A stretch of 64,000 nucleotides of DNA from Closterium sp. NIES-65 (Eukaryota > Streptophyta > Zygnematophyceae > Desmidiales > Closteriaceae). The position numbers and the translations under genes are program-made. Shown piece after piece: positions 41,591 to 54,300 of this stretch. The notes beneath the pieces were generated by a model that was not told the origin of the DNA, made no database searches, and worked only from the letters and a program-made list of their open reading frames with translations. Location: assembly GCA_948144175.1 (NCBI GenBank), contig CANXME010002004.1, positions 310,001 to 374,000 of the forward strand, in the 5' to 3' direction. Within the stretch, counting starts at the first letter, position 1. Each line of letters opens with the position of its first letter.

Positions 41591-44179
41591 ACAAGCAAGG
41601 TCAAGAAGTGAGCAAGTGAGGCAAGGCAGGCACAAGACCAAGCTGAGTACAGAAGCGCTGATGATCACAAGGCGCAAGTGCCTTAGTGAAGATATCAGCA
41701 GTGTTGGCCTCAGAGGCCACGTACGCAAGTCGCAACTGACCACGCTGCTGCAGCTCACGAGCAAGAAACAGCGGAGAGCAATATGCTTCGTTCTGTGCTC
41801 CAGGCGCTGCTCCCGACACAAGGCCAGCATGGCCTTGTTGTCTACGTACAGCACTTGAGGAGAACGAGGCGGCTCTCCGAGGTCAGTCAGCAGGTAGGTG
41901 AGCCAGCGAAGCTCCTGAGCAGCCAAGGCTCCTGCTTAGATCTCAGCCTCACAACTGGAGCCGAGAACGGAAGACGAGCGAGTAGCCCGCCACGAAAAAG
42001 AGCCGGAACCAAGGCTGAAGGTGTAACCCTGTGACGACCGCTGTGTAGCCTGGTCGTCAGCCCAAGAAGCGTCTGCGTGCCCAGTGAGGACCACTGGACT
42101 GCGCCCTCCAAGCACTAGCCCCATGCCCGACGTACAGCACAAGTAGCGCAACACCCTCTTCGCTGCAGCCATGTGCTCCGGTCTGTGTCTCCCAGGAACA
42201 ACATAGCGTGCAAGAATGCTAAGAGGGTATGCAAGGTCAGGTCGTGTGCAGGTCATCAGGTACATGAGGCAGCCAACAAGCTCTGGGTACGGGCCACTCG
42301 ACTCTACGGACTCATCTGAAGGCAGAGCTGAGAGCAAGTGGCGAGTAGGCAGAGGAGTGGCCTGAGGCGAGGAGTACGTGAAGCCGAAGCGCTGAAGGAC
42401 CTGCTGCACCATGTGTGACTGAGTCAGGGTAATGGTGCGGCGTGCTCTGTCCCGGGTGATCTGCAAGCCAAGGTAGCTACGCAGTTCACCCAGGTCTGTG
42501 CACGTGTGTCTCTTCTGCAGCTCGGACTTCACGTGGGCGAGTCCAGCAGTGTCAGCAATGGCAAAGACCAAGTCGTCGACGTACACGAGGATGTGGAACG
42601 GCGGCAAAGAGGTGTCGGTGCGCAGAAACAGCGACGGGTCGGCAGTAGAGGGAGCAAACCCAAGAGCCGCAAGCGTAGTCCTCAGTGTGTCATGCCACTC
42701 ACGCGGTGCCTGGCGGAGACCGTAGACTGGCCGCCGGAGGCTCCACTGGGTGCAAGGAAGAAAATTCCCAGTGAAGCCAGGTGGGCGGCGCAGCCAGATC
42801 TCCTCGTGCAGGCTACCCTGCAAGAAAGCAGTGGTGAAGTCAAGAGAGTGAAGCTCGTAGTCGCGCTGAGCGGCTATGTGCAGCAACACCCGAAGAGTGG
42901 TCATCTTCGGGGTGGGAGAGAAGGTCTGAAAGTAGTCAAATCCCTGCCGCTGACTGAAGCCACAAGCCACGTACCGCGCCTTGAAGACAGGTGGAGAACC
43001 TGGCGGCCGCTTCACCCTGAAGATCCACATGCCACTGACGATGTTCGCCCCACGTGGGGGAACCGCGTCAACGTAGGTGCCTGTGGACTTCCAGGAAGCC
43101 ATCTCTGCATCCATAGCTGCCTGCCACTGAGAGGAGTAGGGACCCTCTACGGCCTCCGCGTAAGAGCGCGGAGTCGGGATGTCAAGTGCATCCGGGTCTC
43201 CCTCAGGGGTAAGCAGTACGGACACGAGTTGAGGTGAAGCAGCAGCCAGACATTGGAACTCCTCATGCCTATCCTCAAGGACGTCCGTGCCAAGAGCACA
43301 CTCACCCCCGACGGACGGAGGACAGACAGACGCAGACTCAGCAACAAGACTAGCAGCGTAGTCTAGACGACAGCGAGCAGCAAAGTCGACAAGCTCAGCA
43401 ACTAAGGCAGACGCAGCAGTGGACTCAAAGGAGGGGTCAGTGACGACAGTAGCAAGGAGACGCGTGACAGTAGGACTAGCAGCACGAAGAGAGTCCGACT
43501 CCGGGTCGGCAAGGGCAGGAAGAGAGGACGTAGGAGGAGAAGGCAAAGGGACACACAGAGGAGCAGTGGACGGACGCAGAGACATCCGGTGCGTGCCAGG
43601 GACAGGAGGAGGACGCTGACGCGAACCGCGACCACTAGTGCGTGCAGCACGGACAGGCGACGCAGGGCGAGACGCAGGCTCACGACGCTCAGCAAGACCT
43701 CCAGTAGGACCAGTGTAGGGAGACGGAGCAGGCAGTGGGGAGGCCGGCAGTAACTGTAGCTGTGACGGGTCAGGCAGTGGACACTCTAAGGGAGGAGGAG
43801 GACTAGTAGAAGGCGGGAGACCAAGAACCTGCTGAAGGAGCGGAACGAAGTACGGCCGAGGCCCCGCGGCGACTCCAGACACAGCAGGGACAACACCAAC
43901 CCCCCCAGCGGCAGCACCAGCGCCAACAGCACCTCCAGCTGCAGTACCTCCAGCAGCACCAGCAGCACCCGCAGCAGGATCGCCGCCAGGACTGACAGCA
44001 GTATCCTCAGCGCCAACACCCTCAGCAGCTCCAGCTCCAGTCGTACCCGCAGGCCCAGCAGCTCCAGCACTTCGAGTACGAGCACCTCCGGGACCGGCGG
44101 CACCAGCGCCCTCAGCAGCCGAAGAAGCTCCAGCTCCAGCAGAACGCCTCCAGCGCCGGGCAAACCACTCGCGCAGCTC
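41591..44179 (-). pseudogene. Copia-4 linker, RT and RNase H
   Basis: After the TAG at 44180 the linker shifts frame. RT is open from 43882 to 41936 (FLQGSLHEE, YVDDLVFA), ending at TAA 41938-41936 inside the RNase H motif SCEAEI-Y. RNase H continues at 41926 with LYVDNKAM and shifts frame once more near 41760 before finishing with TADIFTKALAP (41601-41650). The copy cannot make full pol without repair. Confidence 0.85.
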
Positions 44180-46496
44180 CTAAGAAGAGAGTGGCTCCCG
44201 CCGAGACAAAGCACCCGGAGGACCTCCAGGCCCAGCACCGCCAGACGCCACACGAGCAGGCCCAGCGGCCGCCGGCTCCGCACCCCCAGGCTCACCAGCT
44301 CCAGACGTGGCACCCCCAGGCTCAGCACCCCCAGGCTCAGCACCCCTTGTCTCAGCACCCCCAGTCGTAGCACCCCCAGGCTCAGCACCCCCAGTAGTAC
44401 CACCCGAAGGCCCAGCACCCCCAGGCGTAGTACCCACACGCTCAGCACCCCCAGAGTCAGCACCCCCAGGCTCAGCACCCGCAGCAGCACCAGAGTCACC
44501 AGTAACCTCGACAGGCTCGACTGCGTCTACCTGGGACACACCTGAAGGGGCAGGACCCTGAGGGGGGAGGGGGTCTACCGGGGGGGGACCTGGCACAAGG
44601 TAGAGCGGTGGCGGGGGGAGGGAAGGAGTGCGGTAGGGGAAGAGGCGGTAGTAGGGGACCGACTCGTCAAACGTGACGTCCTGGGAGGACAGAACACGAC
44701 GAGAGGTGGGGTGGTAGAACTGCCACCCTGGCGCGTCAGGGGGGAAGCCAAGGAAGACGCAAGGAGCAGCACGAGGGGACAGCTTGTCCGCAGACAAGTC
44801 GCGGACAAACGCCCGAGATCCCCAGACACGAAAGGCAGACGCATCGCCTACCTTCCCCGTCCATAGCAAAGCTGGGGAGGTCTCCGGCATGGAGACCCTG
44901 GGGTGAAGGTTGATCTGATGCGCCGCGTACCGAACCGCAAACGGCCACAGAAAATGGGGGGCAGCCGCATGCATCATGGACGTACGGACGACGTCCATGA
45001 CCATGCCAATGCGGCGCTCAGCAATCCCATTTTGCTGTGGAGAGTCCGGAAGCGTAAAGGTCTGGCGGATGCCTCGCGCACGACAGTAGGCTCGCAGAAG
45101 GCCAGAGGAGAACTCTCCGCCTCGGTCAGAGTGCAGACGCAGAACAGGAAAGTCCGAGCCGAAGCTCCTCCTTAGCTGGAGACAAGTTGCGCGGATCCAG
45201 TCGATCAACACCTCAGTGACATCACCCTTGCTGCGCAAGGGGAAGACTGTGGTGTAACGCGAGTAGTCGTCAACCACCAGCAGGAAGTAGCGCTCGTGAC
45301 CCTGTCCACGGACGCGGGCCGGACCCCACACGTCCATGTGAAGCGTCTGCAGCGGGGCCTCTGTCGGGGGAAACTGAGAGGAGTGAGGGGCAGCCCGCAG
45401 CCGCCCCTTGACACAGGGGACGCAGGTAGGGCCAGGCCCCGGAGGAAGGGGAGGGAGGGACCGGGGAAGACCAGAGACAAGGACACGGGAGGCCATGCCT
45501 TGGAGACGAGGCAGGGAGGGGTGACCAAGGCGTTGGTGCCAGAGGAGAGTCTTGTAAGATAGGAGGCGACACGAGCAGGGGGCAGACTCAGGACCAGACC
45601 TGGACGCTGCAGCAAACACCTGACCCGACGCAGCTACCTGACCAGACGCAGGGACAGGAGCAGACTCAGTGGTCAGGGTGTACAGGCTGGACCCCGGCCA
45701 ACGCGTAAACGTGGCTAGGTGCCGGCCTGTGCGAGCGTCCGAGCAGTGGGTCACCCGCTGACTCGCAGGAGTAAACTGGTGAACCCCCGCATCCTGTAGG
45801 TCAGCACCACTCACCAGGTTCGTAGAGAACGAGGGGAGGTAAAGACCAGACAAGGTGCCAGAGGGGGCCGCCGGACACGGGAGGACAGTGGAGAAGTGAG
45901 AAAGGACAGGACCCCCAGAGGGGTCTGCCAGGGAGACTGCAACCGGCCGACCAAGCGGCGTGAGTGTGGTGCGGTCTCGAAAGAAGGAGCGAGAAGCCCC
46001 TGAGTGAAGTGTGAAGGTGAGGGAGGCCGAAGCCGACGCGATACCTGAGAGCGCAGACTCACCATCACCTGAGGACGCAGACGCACTGGCACCTAGAGCA
46101 GCAGCCTCACTGGCACCTAGAGCAGCAGCCTCACCAGTACCTAGAGCAGCAGTCTTAATGCCCGGGTCGGGCGGGAAACACCGGTAACAGCCACCCTCAT
46201 CACTAATAGTCACAGCATACATGGCAGCAAGAATAGCATCAAAGTCAAGATCAAAGATAGCTACACCCACCCTAGACAGCTCACCCCAGCGGGGGATCTC
46301 AGTGGCCTCCGGGAACTGGTGACGCCAAGCGTCCGTCAGGCGGCCAAAGCAGCGCTGGTTGGGGTGTGCACCCCCACACTGCTCACCCGCGCGGTCGTCG
46401 GTGCGTAGGACGTAGGTGCACGGACCGGTACCCCCACCACGCTTACGTGCAGCGTACCACTCACGGAGCTGCTGAGGGGGGGGGATGTCCCGAGAA

Positions 46497-46537
<41 letters not shown>

Positions 46538-47572
46538 CTGACCACCACCGAAGCCGCGCCGCTGCGTAGCGCCACCCCGACCAGCTCCACCTCCTCCACC
46601 ACCGCCTCCTCCACCTCCGCCACCACCGCCGCCTCCGCTCCCACCGCTACCGCCTCCGCCGCCTCCGCCTCCACTGCCGCCACCGACACCTCCACCCCCG
46701 CCACCACCCCCACCGCCACCCCCACTCCCTCCGCCGCCTCCACCGCCGCCTCCACCACCCCCGCTAGCTCCTCCAGCGCCCCTGCCCCCCTTGCCCTTGC
46801 CAGAGCGGCGTCTCCCACTGGGGGTAGACGCCGCACCGACCGACTCAAGACCAACGAGGTCGGTCGCAGCAGCAGAGGCGACAGAGGGCAAAAGGGGGGA
46901 GGGGGAACACCCCTTAAAGATGGGGGTGCGAGGGTCACCACGAGAGGCTCCTACAGCGACTATGCTCTTCTCCGCTGCTAAGAGGGCCTTCTCGAGGAGG
47001 TCAACAGTGAGAGTGGTGGGACAGACTGAGAGGATGTGGTCTCTGACTACACGAAGGGAGTCAGGGAGGCGGGTGACTATGTAGTAGAGAGTGATGTACA
47101 TGGGGGGGGGGTTCCTGGCGCAGAACTCAGCGGGAAGCGCAGCGCGGTAGCGAGTGTCACTAGTGCGGAGGTGCGTAATGAGGTTTGAAACTGTGGGAAA
47201 GGCAGCAAGGTCAGGGAAGAGGTACGGTAGCATGAGGCGGCTCAGTGCAGCAGTGGCAGGGGAAGAGTAGCGCGCAACTACAGCGTCGTACAAGTTCTGA
47301 GCACTCTTGTACTGACTAAAGTGCGCGCGCTCAGTGGTAGGCAGGTGGCGACGCACAGCAAGACGTGCAGCAGCATCGCGAGTTGCCCACTGTGAGCGAA
47401 CAGTGGCATCGGCATCGGCAGCAAGGGCAGGGGAAGCTCCAGAGGTGAGGTCAAAGAGGGAGAGACCGTCTGCCCTATCGCACTGTAGGAAAAGCTGCAG
47501 GTCATCTACCCAGACGTCAAAGTCAATGGCCCGATCCTCAGCGTCAAAAGTGAGAACACTGGGGGTAGCCAT
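44180..47572 (-). pseudogene. Copia-4 gag, protease and integrase (1,130 codons open)
   Basis: Starts at ATG 47572 (MATPSVLTFD). Gag helical region, a poly-Gly stretch (about 46570-46760), a poly-Gln run of about 12 residues from CTG repeats (46500-46537), the C-x13-C-x3-H-x4-C cluster, protease SGASRSFFRD, the WHQRLGHP zinc region and integrase (HMDVWGP, HSDRGGEF, QQNGIAERR) are all in one frame. It is the best reference for the family. The frame ends at TAG 44182-44180 where Copia-2 reads CAG (PQELREWF). Confidence 0.9.
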
Positions 47573-47639
47573 GACAGCAGTAGACTAGCAGCGCTAACTG
47601 TAGAGCAGGGGCAGTGCAGTGACAGAGGCGCTGCTCTCA

Positions 47640-48480
47640 CCAGACAGGGCGGTTCGGGCAGCTCAGGCGGCTCGGCAACAACTGCGGCTCGGCGGCACCC
47701 GCGGCTCGGCTCCTCAGCTGCTCAGGCGGCTCGGGCGGAACGGGCGGCTCGGGCTGCTTAGCGGCGCGGGCGGCTCGGCTGCGTAGGCGGCTCGGGCGGT
47801 AGGGGACGAGGCCGGGACCGCAGGTAGTGCGCCGGGGCCGCAGGTAGGGCGGCGGGGCCGTTGGTATGGCGGCGGGGCCGCAGGTGGGGCGGCGGGGCCG
47901 CAGGTAGGGCGGCGGGGCCGCAGGTAGGGCGGCTGGGCTGCAGGTAGGGCGGCTGGGCCGCAGGTAGGGCGGCTGGGCCGCAGGTAGGGCGGCGGGGCCG
48001 CAGGTAGGGCGGCTGGGCCGCAGGTAGGGCGGCGGGGCGGGGTCGTAGGTAGGGCGACGGGGCCGGGTCGAAGGTAGGGCGACGGGGCCGGTACGCAGGT
48101 AGGGCGACGGGGCCGGGGCCGGGGCGCAGGTAGGGCGACGGGGCCGGGGTCGGAGGTGGGGCGACGGGGCCGGGGTCGCAAGCAGGGCGACGGGGCCGGG
48201 GCCGGGGCGCAGGTAGGGCGACGGGGCTAGGGCCGGGGCCGCAGGTATGGCGACGGGGCTAGGGTCGCAGGTGGGGCGACGGGGCCGGGGTCGCAGGTAG
48301 GGCGACGGGGCCGGGGCGCAGGTAGGGCGACAGGGCCGGGGCGCAGGTAGGGCGACGGGGCCGGGGCGTAGGTAGGGCGACGGGGCCGAGGCGCAGGTAG
48401 GGCGACGGGGCCGGGGCCGTAGGTAGGGCGACAGGGTCGCTAGGGCGACGAATCAGGGGTCGCTAAGGCGGCGCGACTTG
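47640..48480 (-). repeat. GC-rich tandem-repeat leader of Copia-4
   Basis: Units of about 20 bp built on GCAGGTAGGGCGRCGGGGCC, with variants containing GGGTCG or GGCTGG. It occupies the leader between primer-binding site (48598) and gag ATG (47572). The motif core GGGCGRCGGGGCC resembles that of Copia-2, but unit and phase differ. Confidence 0.9.
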
Positions 48481-48611
48481 GCCGCTAGGGCGGCTCGACG
48501 AAGTCAGAGAGGGGAGCGCGACTCGGGCTGAGCGCGCTCCGGGCAGGAAAAAAAACTTTCGACTTGGTGGGCCCTAGGCACAGTTCCCACGAGGGAACCT
48601 GCTCGATACCA

Positions 48612-48734
48612 TGTGAAAACTGAAACAAGAATGAGTGCACTAAGGAATGGAATGTGGTACAAATATGCAACCCTAGAAATGTGTACCCCATATAGGCTAC
48701 CCCACTACAGCCTACATAACATTATGATTTGACA
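48612..48734 (-). repeat. Copia-4 5' LTR
   Basis: 123 bp, followed by TSD CAGTA (48735-48739) and the remainder of the gypsy RT. Confidence 0.95.
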
Positions 48735-49561
48735 CAGTATCGGTGCTGCGAAGGGCGACGAACTAGGGCGGATGAATTCCTTCGCGAGCAGGTAATCGAG
48801 CTGCTTCCTTAGTTCGTCCAGTTCGGGCTGGGTCAGTCGGAAATGTCGCTGTACTGTTGGCTGTGCCCCCGGTTCTAACTCTATCCTGTGGTCGTGCGGT
48901 CGCTGAGGTGGCAGTCCCGTTGGTAAATCGTCCGGGAAAATGTCGCTGTGCTGCTTCAACAGTGCTGCCAGGTCACTCGGTACGTCGGCCAGCAGTTTCC
49001 GTAAATCCCCTCCTTTGTCTGCTGCCTCAGCTTCCCAAATGTCGACCGCGTACACGTCAGCTCCTGCCGCTACGGCGCGTTTCATCGTGATCGCGTTGAC
49101 ACGCACAGACGAAGACTCTGGTGAGCCCCAGCGAGGTAAGGCGATGTTGTTACCGTTCATTCGCACGGTGCAGTCACCCGTCGCCCAGCCGATTTGCGGA
49201 TTGTGTCGTCGCAACCAATCACGCCCGAGTAAAATATCGGTTCCGTCGAGGGTCGTTGCGAGCATTTCTTGGCTAAACGTGAAGTTACCCCACATCGAAT
49301 CCGAACCTGGTCTACGCGTTCCCGTATCGCCAACGGCGTGCTGTCTACCAGTCGTGCGTCGATCTCAGGTAAACATTTGTCCAGTGGCAGTTGCAGTTTT
49401 CGTGCTGTAACGATGTTGATGAGGCTGTGGCTAGCTCCCCCGTCTACGAAGATTTTGACTAAGTCCGTCCCGATTTTCCCACTAAGCAGTATGGGGCTGT
49501 CTACCGTAGTCCCCTCCTTATTCGGCCGAGTGTGGTCGATTGCGTGAACCGGCACAATCAC
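48735..49561 (-). pseudogene. Gypsy protease and RT N-terminus
   Basis: The protease motif is VDGGASHSLI and a later LLGRDWL is typical of the protease/RT junction. A one-base frameshift near 49295 separates them. RT begins with the ELEPGAQPTVQRHFRL region and FIRPSSSPFAAPIL, where Copia-4 entered (TSD CAGTA at 48735-48739). Removing Copia-4 joins API-L in frame to TPKKDGG at 41260. Confidence 0.85.
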
Positions 49562-49620
49562 TCGGTGAGGGTCGGTTGGGTCGGGCGAGCGGCGTGACCT
49601 GTCAGTAGAGGGCCCGTCTG

Positions 49621-50583
49621 CTACTGACTCCCAGCGTTTCCCTGCTGCTTGGTCTGTTTCTGCTGCTCAGCTTCCCCCTTCCCCTTAGCGTTTTCCGGGC
49701 ATTCGCTCTTGCGATGTCCCGGCCGATTGCACGCAAAGCAGCGCCCTTTGAACGGTGCGGCAGCGGCATTTGCGGCGACGGCACGTATCGTGGTACCCTC
49801 GTTCATCCCACGAGGCCGATGTCCCCAATGGCTGCTTCCGTAGGACCCCGGTCTCGGTCGGCGGAAGAAATCAAGTTTCTCCGCCATAGCGAGAATTTCT
49901 TGAAAGTCGGTGACGTCGCGAAGCTGGATTTCCTGAGCGATGTCCTGCTTCAGGCCGCCGATGTAGTGGTCGATGTGCTTGCTCTCGTGCATATATCCCA
50001 CCTGCTCGCATAGCGCCAGAAATCCGCTCGTGTAGTCTTGGACGGAACCGAGTTGGCGCCAAGTGCGGAGCTTCTGCCGCGCCGCGATCGAAGCCGCGAT
50101 TAGCTCGAAACGAGCGCGTAGACCTGCGCACCACACGTCCCACGTGCGATACTGGGGCACCTCCACGAAATACGACGGCGCCCAGGGTCCGGTTTGTCCT
50201 TTCCGTGTCGGTAGAGTCGCGTAGTCCACCGGCTTAGTGACGATGACGTGCCACCAGTCCATGGCGGGTCCTCGCAGCAAAGACACGGCGTAGCGAATCT
50301 TCGCCGTATCCTCCGAGACGTAGTTCGCGTCAAAGAAGACGTTCAACGTGAAGAGCCACGCCTGAACGGTAGGACCACCCCGCTGACTTGGGTCAAAGCA
50401 TGGCGGACGCTGCGGCTTAAGCGGCATCGGCGATGGAAGAGTTGATTCGCCGGCCGGCACTGAAATCGTGACTCGAGGTTGAGTCCTAGCTGCATTCGTC
50501 GCGTCGGGGTGTGTTGTGCCGTGGTCGTCGTCTCCGTCATGGCGGACGACGCCATCACTTGCGGCGCTCGCGGGTTGCCCCAC
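49621..50583 (-). pseudogene. Gypsy gag
   Basis: About 300-residue open frame with a retrotransposon gag region (AMDWWHVIV, GSVQDYTSGFLALCEQVGY) and a zinc knuckle CFACNRPGHRKSEC. The frame's apparent first codon is GTG. A start at ATG MASSAMTET lies in another frame (about 50550), so a small frameshift near 50470 is likely. Confidence 0.85.
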
Positions 50584-50960
50584 ACTTTGCTATGATGCCT
50601 GTGGTGTGGGCTGAATCGGAGTGCCAGGTGCTTTGGATTGTGCTCGTGTGAGGTCGTTTTGCAGGGACGAGCGTTCTGCCGTCAGCGTCGCAATTTCCTC
50701 GGCGCTCTCGCGGATTTGTCGCAGCAGATCGTTCAAGTGCTCCTGCGTGAGAGTCATGACGTCGATATGTTAGCCATTTCGAAGGGCGTCGGCTCGTCTT
50801 AGTCTAGGCGCAGTCGTGGCTGCATGCGTTTACGAGAGAACGCGAGGACAGCGGCTCCTAGGTGCTAAGGTACGTGAGTCCTTTCGAGTGAGAAATCAAA
50901 AGTTGATTTCCTGGGGTGCGGAGATGCGTGGTCCGAAAGAAAGGGGCTCTGAATACCAAG

Positions 50961-51003
50961 TGTTACGGGTGCAATGAATCGAAGTAGCGAGAATTGCACT
51001 AAG
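50961..51003 (-). repeat. Gypsy 5' LTR, fragment 1
   Basis: First 43 bp (plus-strand order) of the right LTR. It ends with CTAAG, the target site of Copia-5. Confidence 0.95.
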
Positions 51004-51113
51004 TGTCAAAATGAGGAATGATGATGCCATTGATGTTGGTTGGGGTACATATAACAAACCCTAACTTCTGTACCCCCTAAGACAAACCTCACTACAGGCT
51101 ACAACATTTGACA
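51004..51113 (-). repeat. Copia-5 3' LTR
   Basis: 110 bp, TGTCAAAATG...TTTGACA; left TSD CTAAG is part of the gypsy LTR. Confidence 0.95.
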
Positions 51114-51319
51114 CACCCCCATAGCCTAAGTGAGGGGTGTCTAGCAAAATAAAAAAAAAGAGTACGGTCACAAGACCAGTCCAAAAGAAAACAAAGCTCA
51201 GGGTGGATCACAACGTCACCACACTCTCTGAGCACAAGCAACAGTGGCCACAAGGCCAGTCCAAGAGATCACAAGTATATATAGCAAGAGTACAGACGAA
51301 GCAGGCAATAAACTCAAGC

Positions 51320-54300
51320 CTACACATGACTAGAACCTGTGTCAACAAGGCCTAACTGCACACAACACCTCTGGTGGTCACGAGGCGGAAGCGCCTTGGT
51401 GAAGATGTCTGCAGTGTTGGCCTCGGACTCCACAAACTCGAAGCGAGCCTGTCCACGTCTCTGCAACTCTCGCAGAAGAAAGTACCTGACGTGAATGTGC
51501 TTCACTCTGCTCTCCAGTCACGGCTCACGACAGAGGAGGATCGACGCCTTGTTGTCAGTGAACAAGGTCGGTGCAGAGCTCGGCCGCTCACCAAGGTCGG
51601 CGAGCAAGAAGGTCAACCAACGCAACTTCTGTGCCGCCATGGCACCAGCGTAAATCTCAGCCTCAGCTGTAGAGGTCGAGACAGAAGAGGAGCGCGTGGA
51701 ACGCCAGGAAACAGCTCCAGAACCCAGACTGAAACAGTACCCCTGAGTAGACCTGTGAGTCTCAGCGTCGTCAGCGTAAGAGGAGTCACAGTGACCAGTG
51801 AGTACGACAGACTGCTGCCCTCCAAGAACTAGCCCCACGCCTGATGTAGTCGCTAGGTACTTCGCCACCCTCACAGCTGCCGTCCAGTGAACAGGACGGT
51901 GTCTCCCTGGCGCAACAAAGCACGCAAGGATGCTGAGAGGGAAGGCGAGGTCCGGGCGAGTACAAGTCATCAGGTACATGAGGCAACCCACAAGCTCTGC
52001 GTAGGGACCACTAGGCTCAAACGGCTCGTCAGGAAAGGGACCAGTGAGTCTGTGGTCAACAGCGAGATGTGTGCGCTGTACGGTGGAGTGCTGAAGCCCG
52101 AACCGCTGAAGGACCTGCTGCACCATGTGTGACTGTGAGAGTGTAATGGTGCGAGCGGCTCTGTCCCTGGTGATCTGCAGGCCAAGGTAGTGGCGCAGCT
52201 CACCAAGATCAGTGCACGTGTGTCTCTTCTGCAGTTCGGACTTCACGTCTGCCAAAGCAACCCTGTCCGGAGTGGCGAAAACGAGGTCGTCGACGTAAAC
52301 CAGAACAAAGAACGGTGTGGAGCCACGACGAACGAACAGCGACGGGTCGGCAAAAGACGGCTGGAACCCAAGGTCAGAGAGGGTAGAACGCAGAGTGTCG
52401 TGCCACTCACGAGGGGCCTGGCGAAGACCGTAAACAGGTCGCCTCAGCCTCCACTGGGTCCCAGGAGGGAAGGTGCCAGTGAAGGCCGAGGGACGACGCA
52501 ACCAGACCTCCTCGTGTAGGCTGCCCTGAAGGAAAGCAGTGGAGAAGTCGAGAGAGTGTAACTCGTAGTCTCTCTGTGCTGCTACGTGTAGTAACACCCG
52601 AAGAGTGGTCATCTTCGGGGTAGGTGCGAAGGTCTGAAAGAAGTCAACTCCCTCGCGCTGACTGAAACCTCTAGCCACGTAGCGCGCCTTGAAGACCGGG
52701 GGAGATCCCGGTGGCCGCTTCACCCTGTAGATCCACATGCCGTCGACTACGTTCGCCCCAGGGGGGGGAACCTCATCGACGTAGGTGCCTGTGGATCTGT
52801 AGGAGGCCATCTCTGCGTCCATGGCAGCTCTCCACTGAGAGGCCCAAGGCCCTGACACTGCCTCAGCGTAAGTGCGAGGAGTCGGAATGTCAAGGGCGTC
52901 GGGGTCACCCTCAGGGGCGAGGAGCATGGCACAGAGATGAGGGGAAGCGGCCGCCAGGAACTCTAGCTCAAACTGCCTGTCCTCTAGGGCGTCACAGCCA
53001 AGGGCAGACACACCCCCGACGGCCAGAGGACTGGTAGGAGGAGCAGCCACAAGCGTGGTGGCGTAGTCAAGGCGGCGGGTAGAGGCAAAGTCAGTAACTG
53101 CGGCAGTAAGAGCGGACACAGAGGACACAGAGGCACGAGGGTGAGTAACAAGAGAGGCGAGAACACGAGAGAGAACAGGACGGTACGTGCGGTAGTAGTC
53201 AGTGACAGGAGTAGGGAGCAACACAGTGAGGGCTGACTCAGGAGGAGACGGAAGCACAGACTGAGACGGACGAGGTGGACTAGAAAGAAGGAAGGCAGTA
53301 CGAAGGTCAGTGAAGGGAACAGGAGACGAGGGACGAGCACGAGGGGAGCGACGAGTAGCCCAAGAACGAGACGGAGGAGGAGAGGACAAAGGCGGAGAAC
53401 TGGGGAAAACAGCGGGGGAGGAGTCAGGAGGAGGAAACGTGGGACCGTAGACAGGAGGAGAGGCGGAGGAGGGAGGAGAAGGGGAGGGGAGACCAAGGGT
53501 CCGAAGACCCGAGACAGGAGGAGGAAGTGGCTGCTGCTGCTGCTGCTGCGACTGCTGCTGCTGCGGAAGCGGCTGCTGCTGGGAGTGCTGCTCCTGCGGC
53601 TCCAGCTGCTGCTGCTGCTCCTCCAGCCGCTGTAACTCCCTCTCCTCTCTCTCCAACGCCAGCTGCTCGTCACGGGCACGGCGAACACGAGCCTGGTGCC
53701 TAGTCGGGTAGGGGTGGGGGGGCGGAGTAGTGTCCGAAGCAGCGGTAGCTCCAGAGTCCACCCCCGAAGAACCAGGCGCACCACCCCCAGAGGCAGCACT
53801 AACACCAGCTCCAGACCCAGGCTCACCAGAACCCGAAGGAGGCGCACTCTCACCCCCAGTGTCCGCGCGACCAGCACCAGCTCCCGGACGACAAGAGTCC
53901 TCTGCACCCACCGGGTCAGCTCCAACTCCAGAACCAGAAACTCCAGCTCCAACTCCAGCTCCAACCCCAGCACCCCCAGAACCAGAAACTCCAGTGCCAA
54001 CTCCAGCTCCAACTCCAGCTCCAACTCCAGCTCCAACTCCACCACCCCCAGAACCAGAAACCGGTACAGGAACAGGCGCAGCACCAACCTCTCGAGAGCT
54101 AGCACCTGCGGCACGCTGCGAGGAGGACTGTGGGGAGGGAGGCTGTACCGGAGAGGCTACCAAAGGAGGAGGGGTAGCCTGGGACACACCCGACGGGGCT
54201 GGACCAGGGGGGGGAGGCTGTACCGGGGGAACAGGAGGGGGAGCGGCAGTAAGGAAGAGGGGGGGAGGAGGAACCTGGAGACCTCGACTGGGGTACCTGA

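Larger units (their letters stand above)
41268..48734 (-). mobile_element. Copia-4: full-length Ty1/copia element with 123-bp LTRs
   Basis: 7,467-bp minus-strand sister of Copia-2. LTRs 41268-41390 and 48612-48734 (two differences in 123) and TSD CAGTA (41263-41267, 48735-48739). Primer-binding site TGGTATCGAGCAGG at 48598-48611, as in Copia-2; polypurine tract ATGGGGGTG next to the left LTR. It is inserted in the gypsy RT gene. Gag to integrase is one long open frame, but pol has stops. Confidence 0.95.
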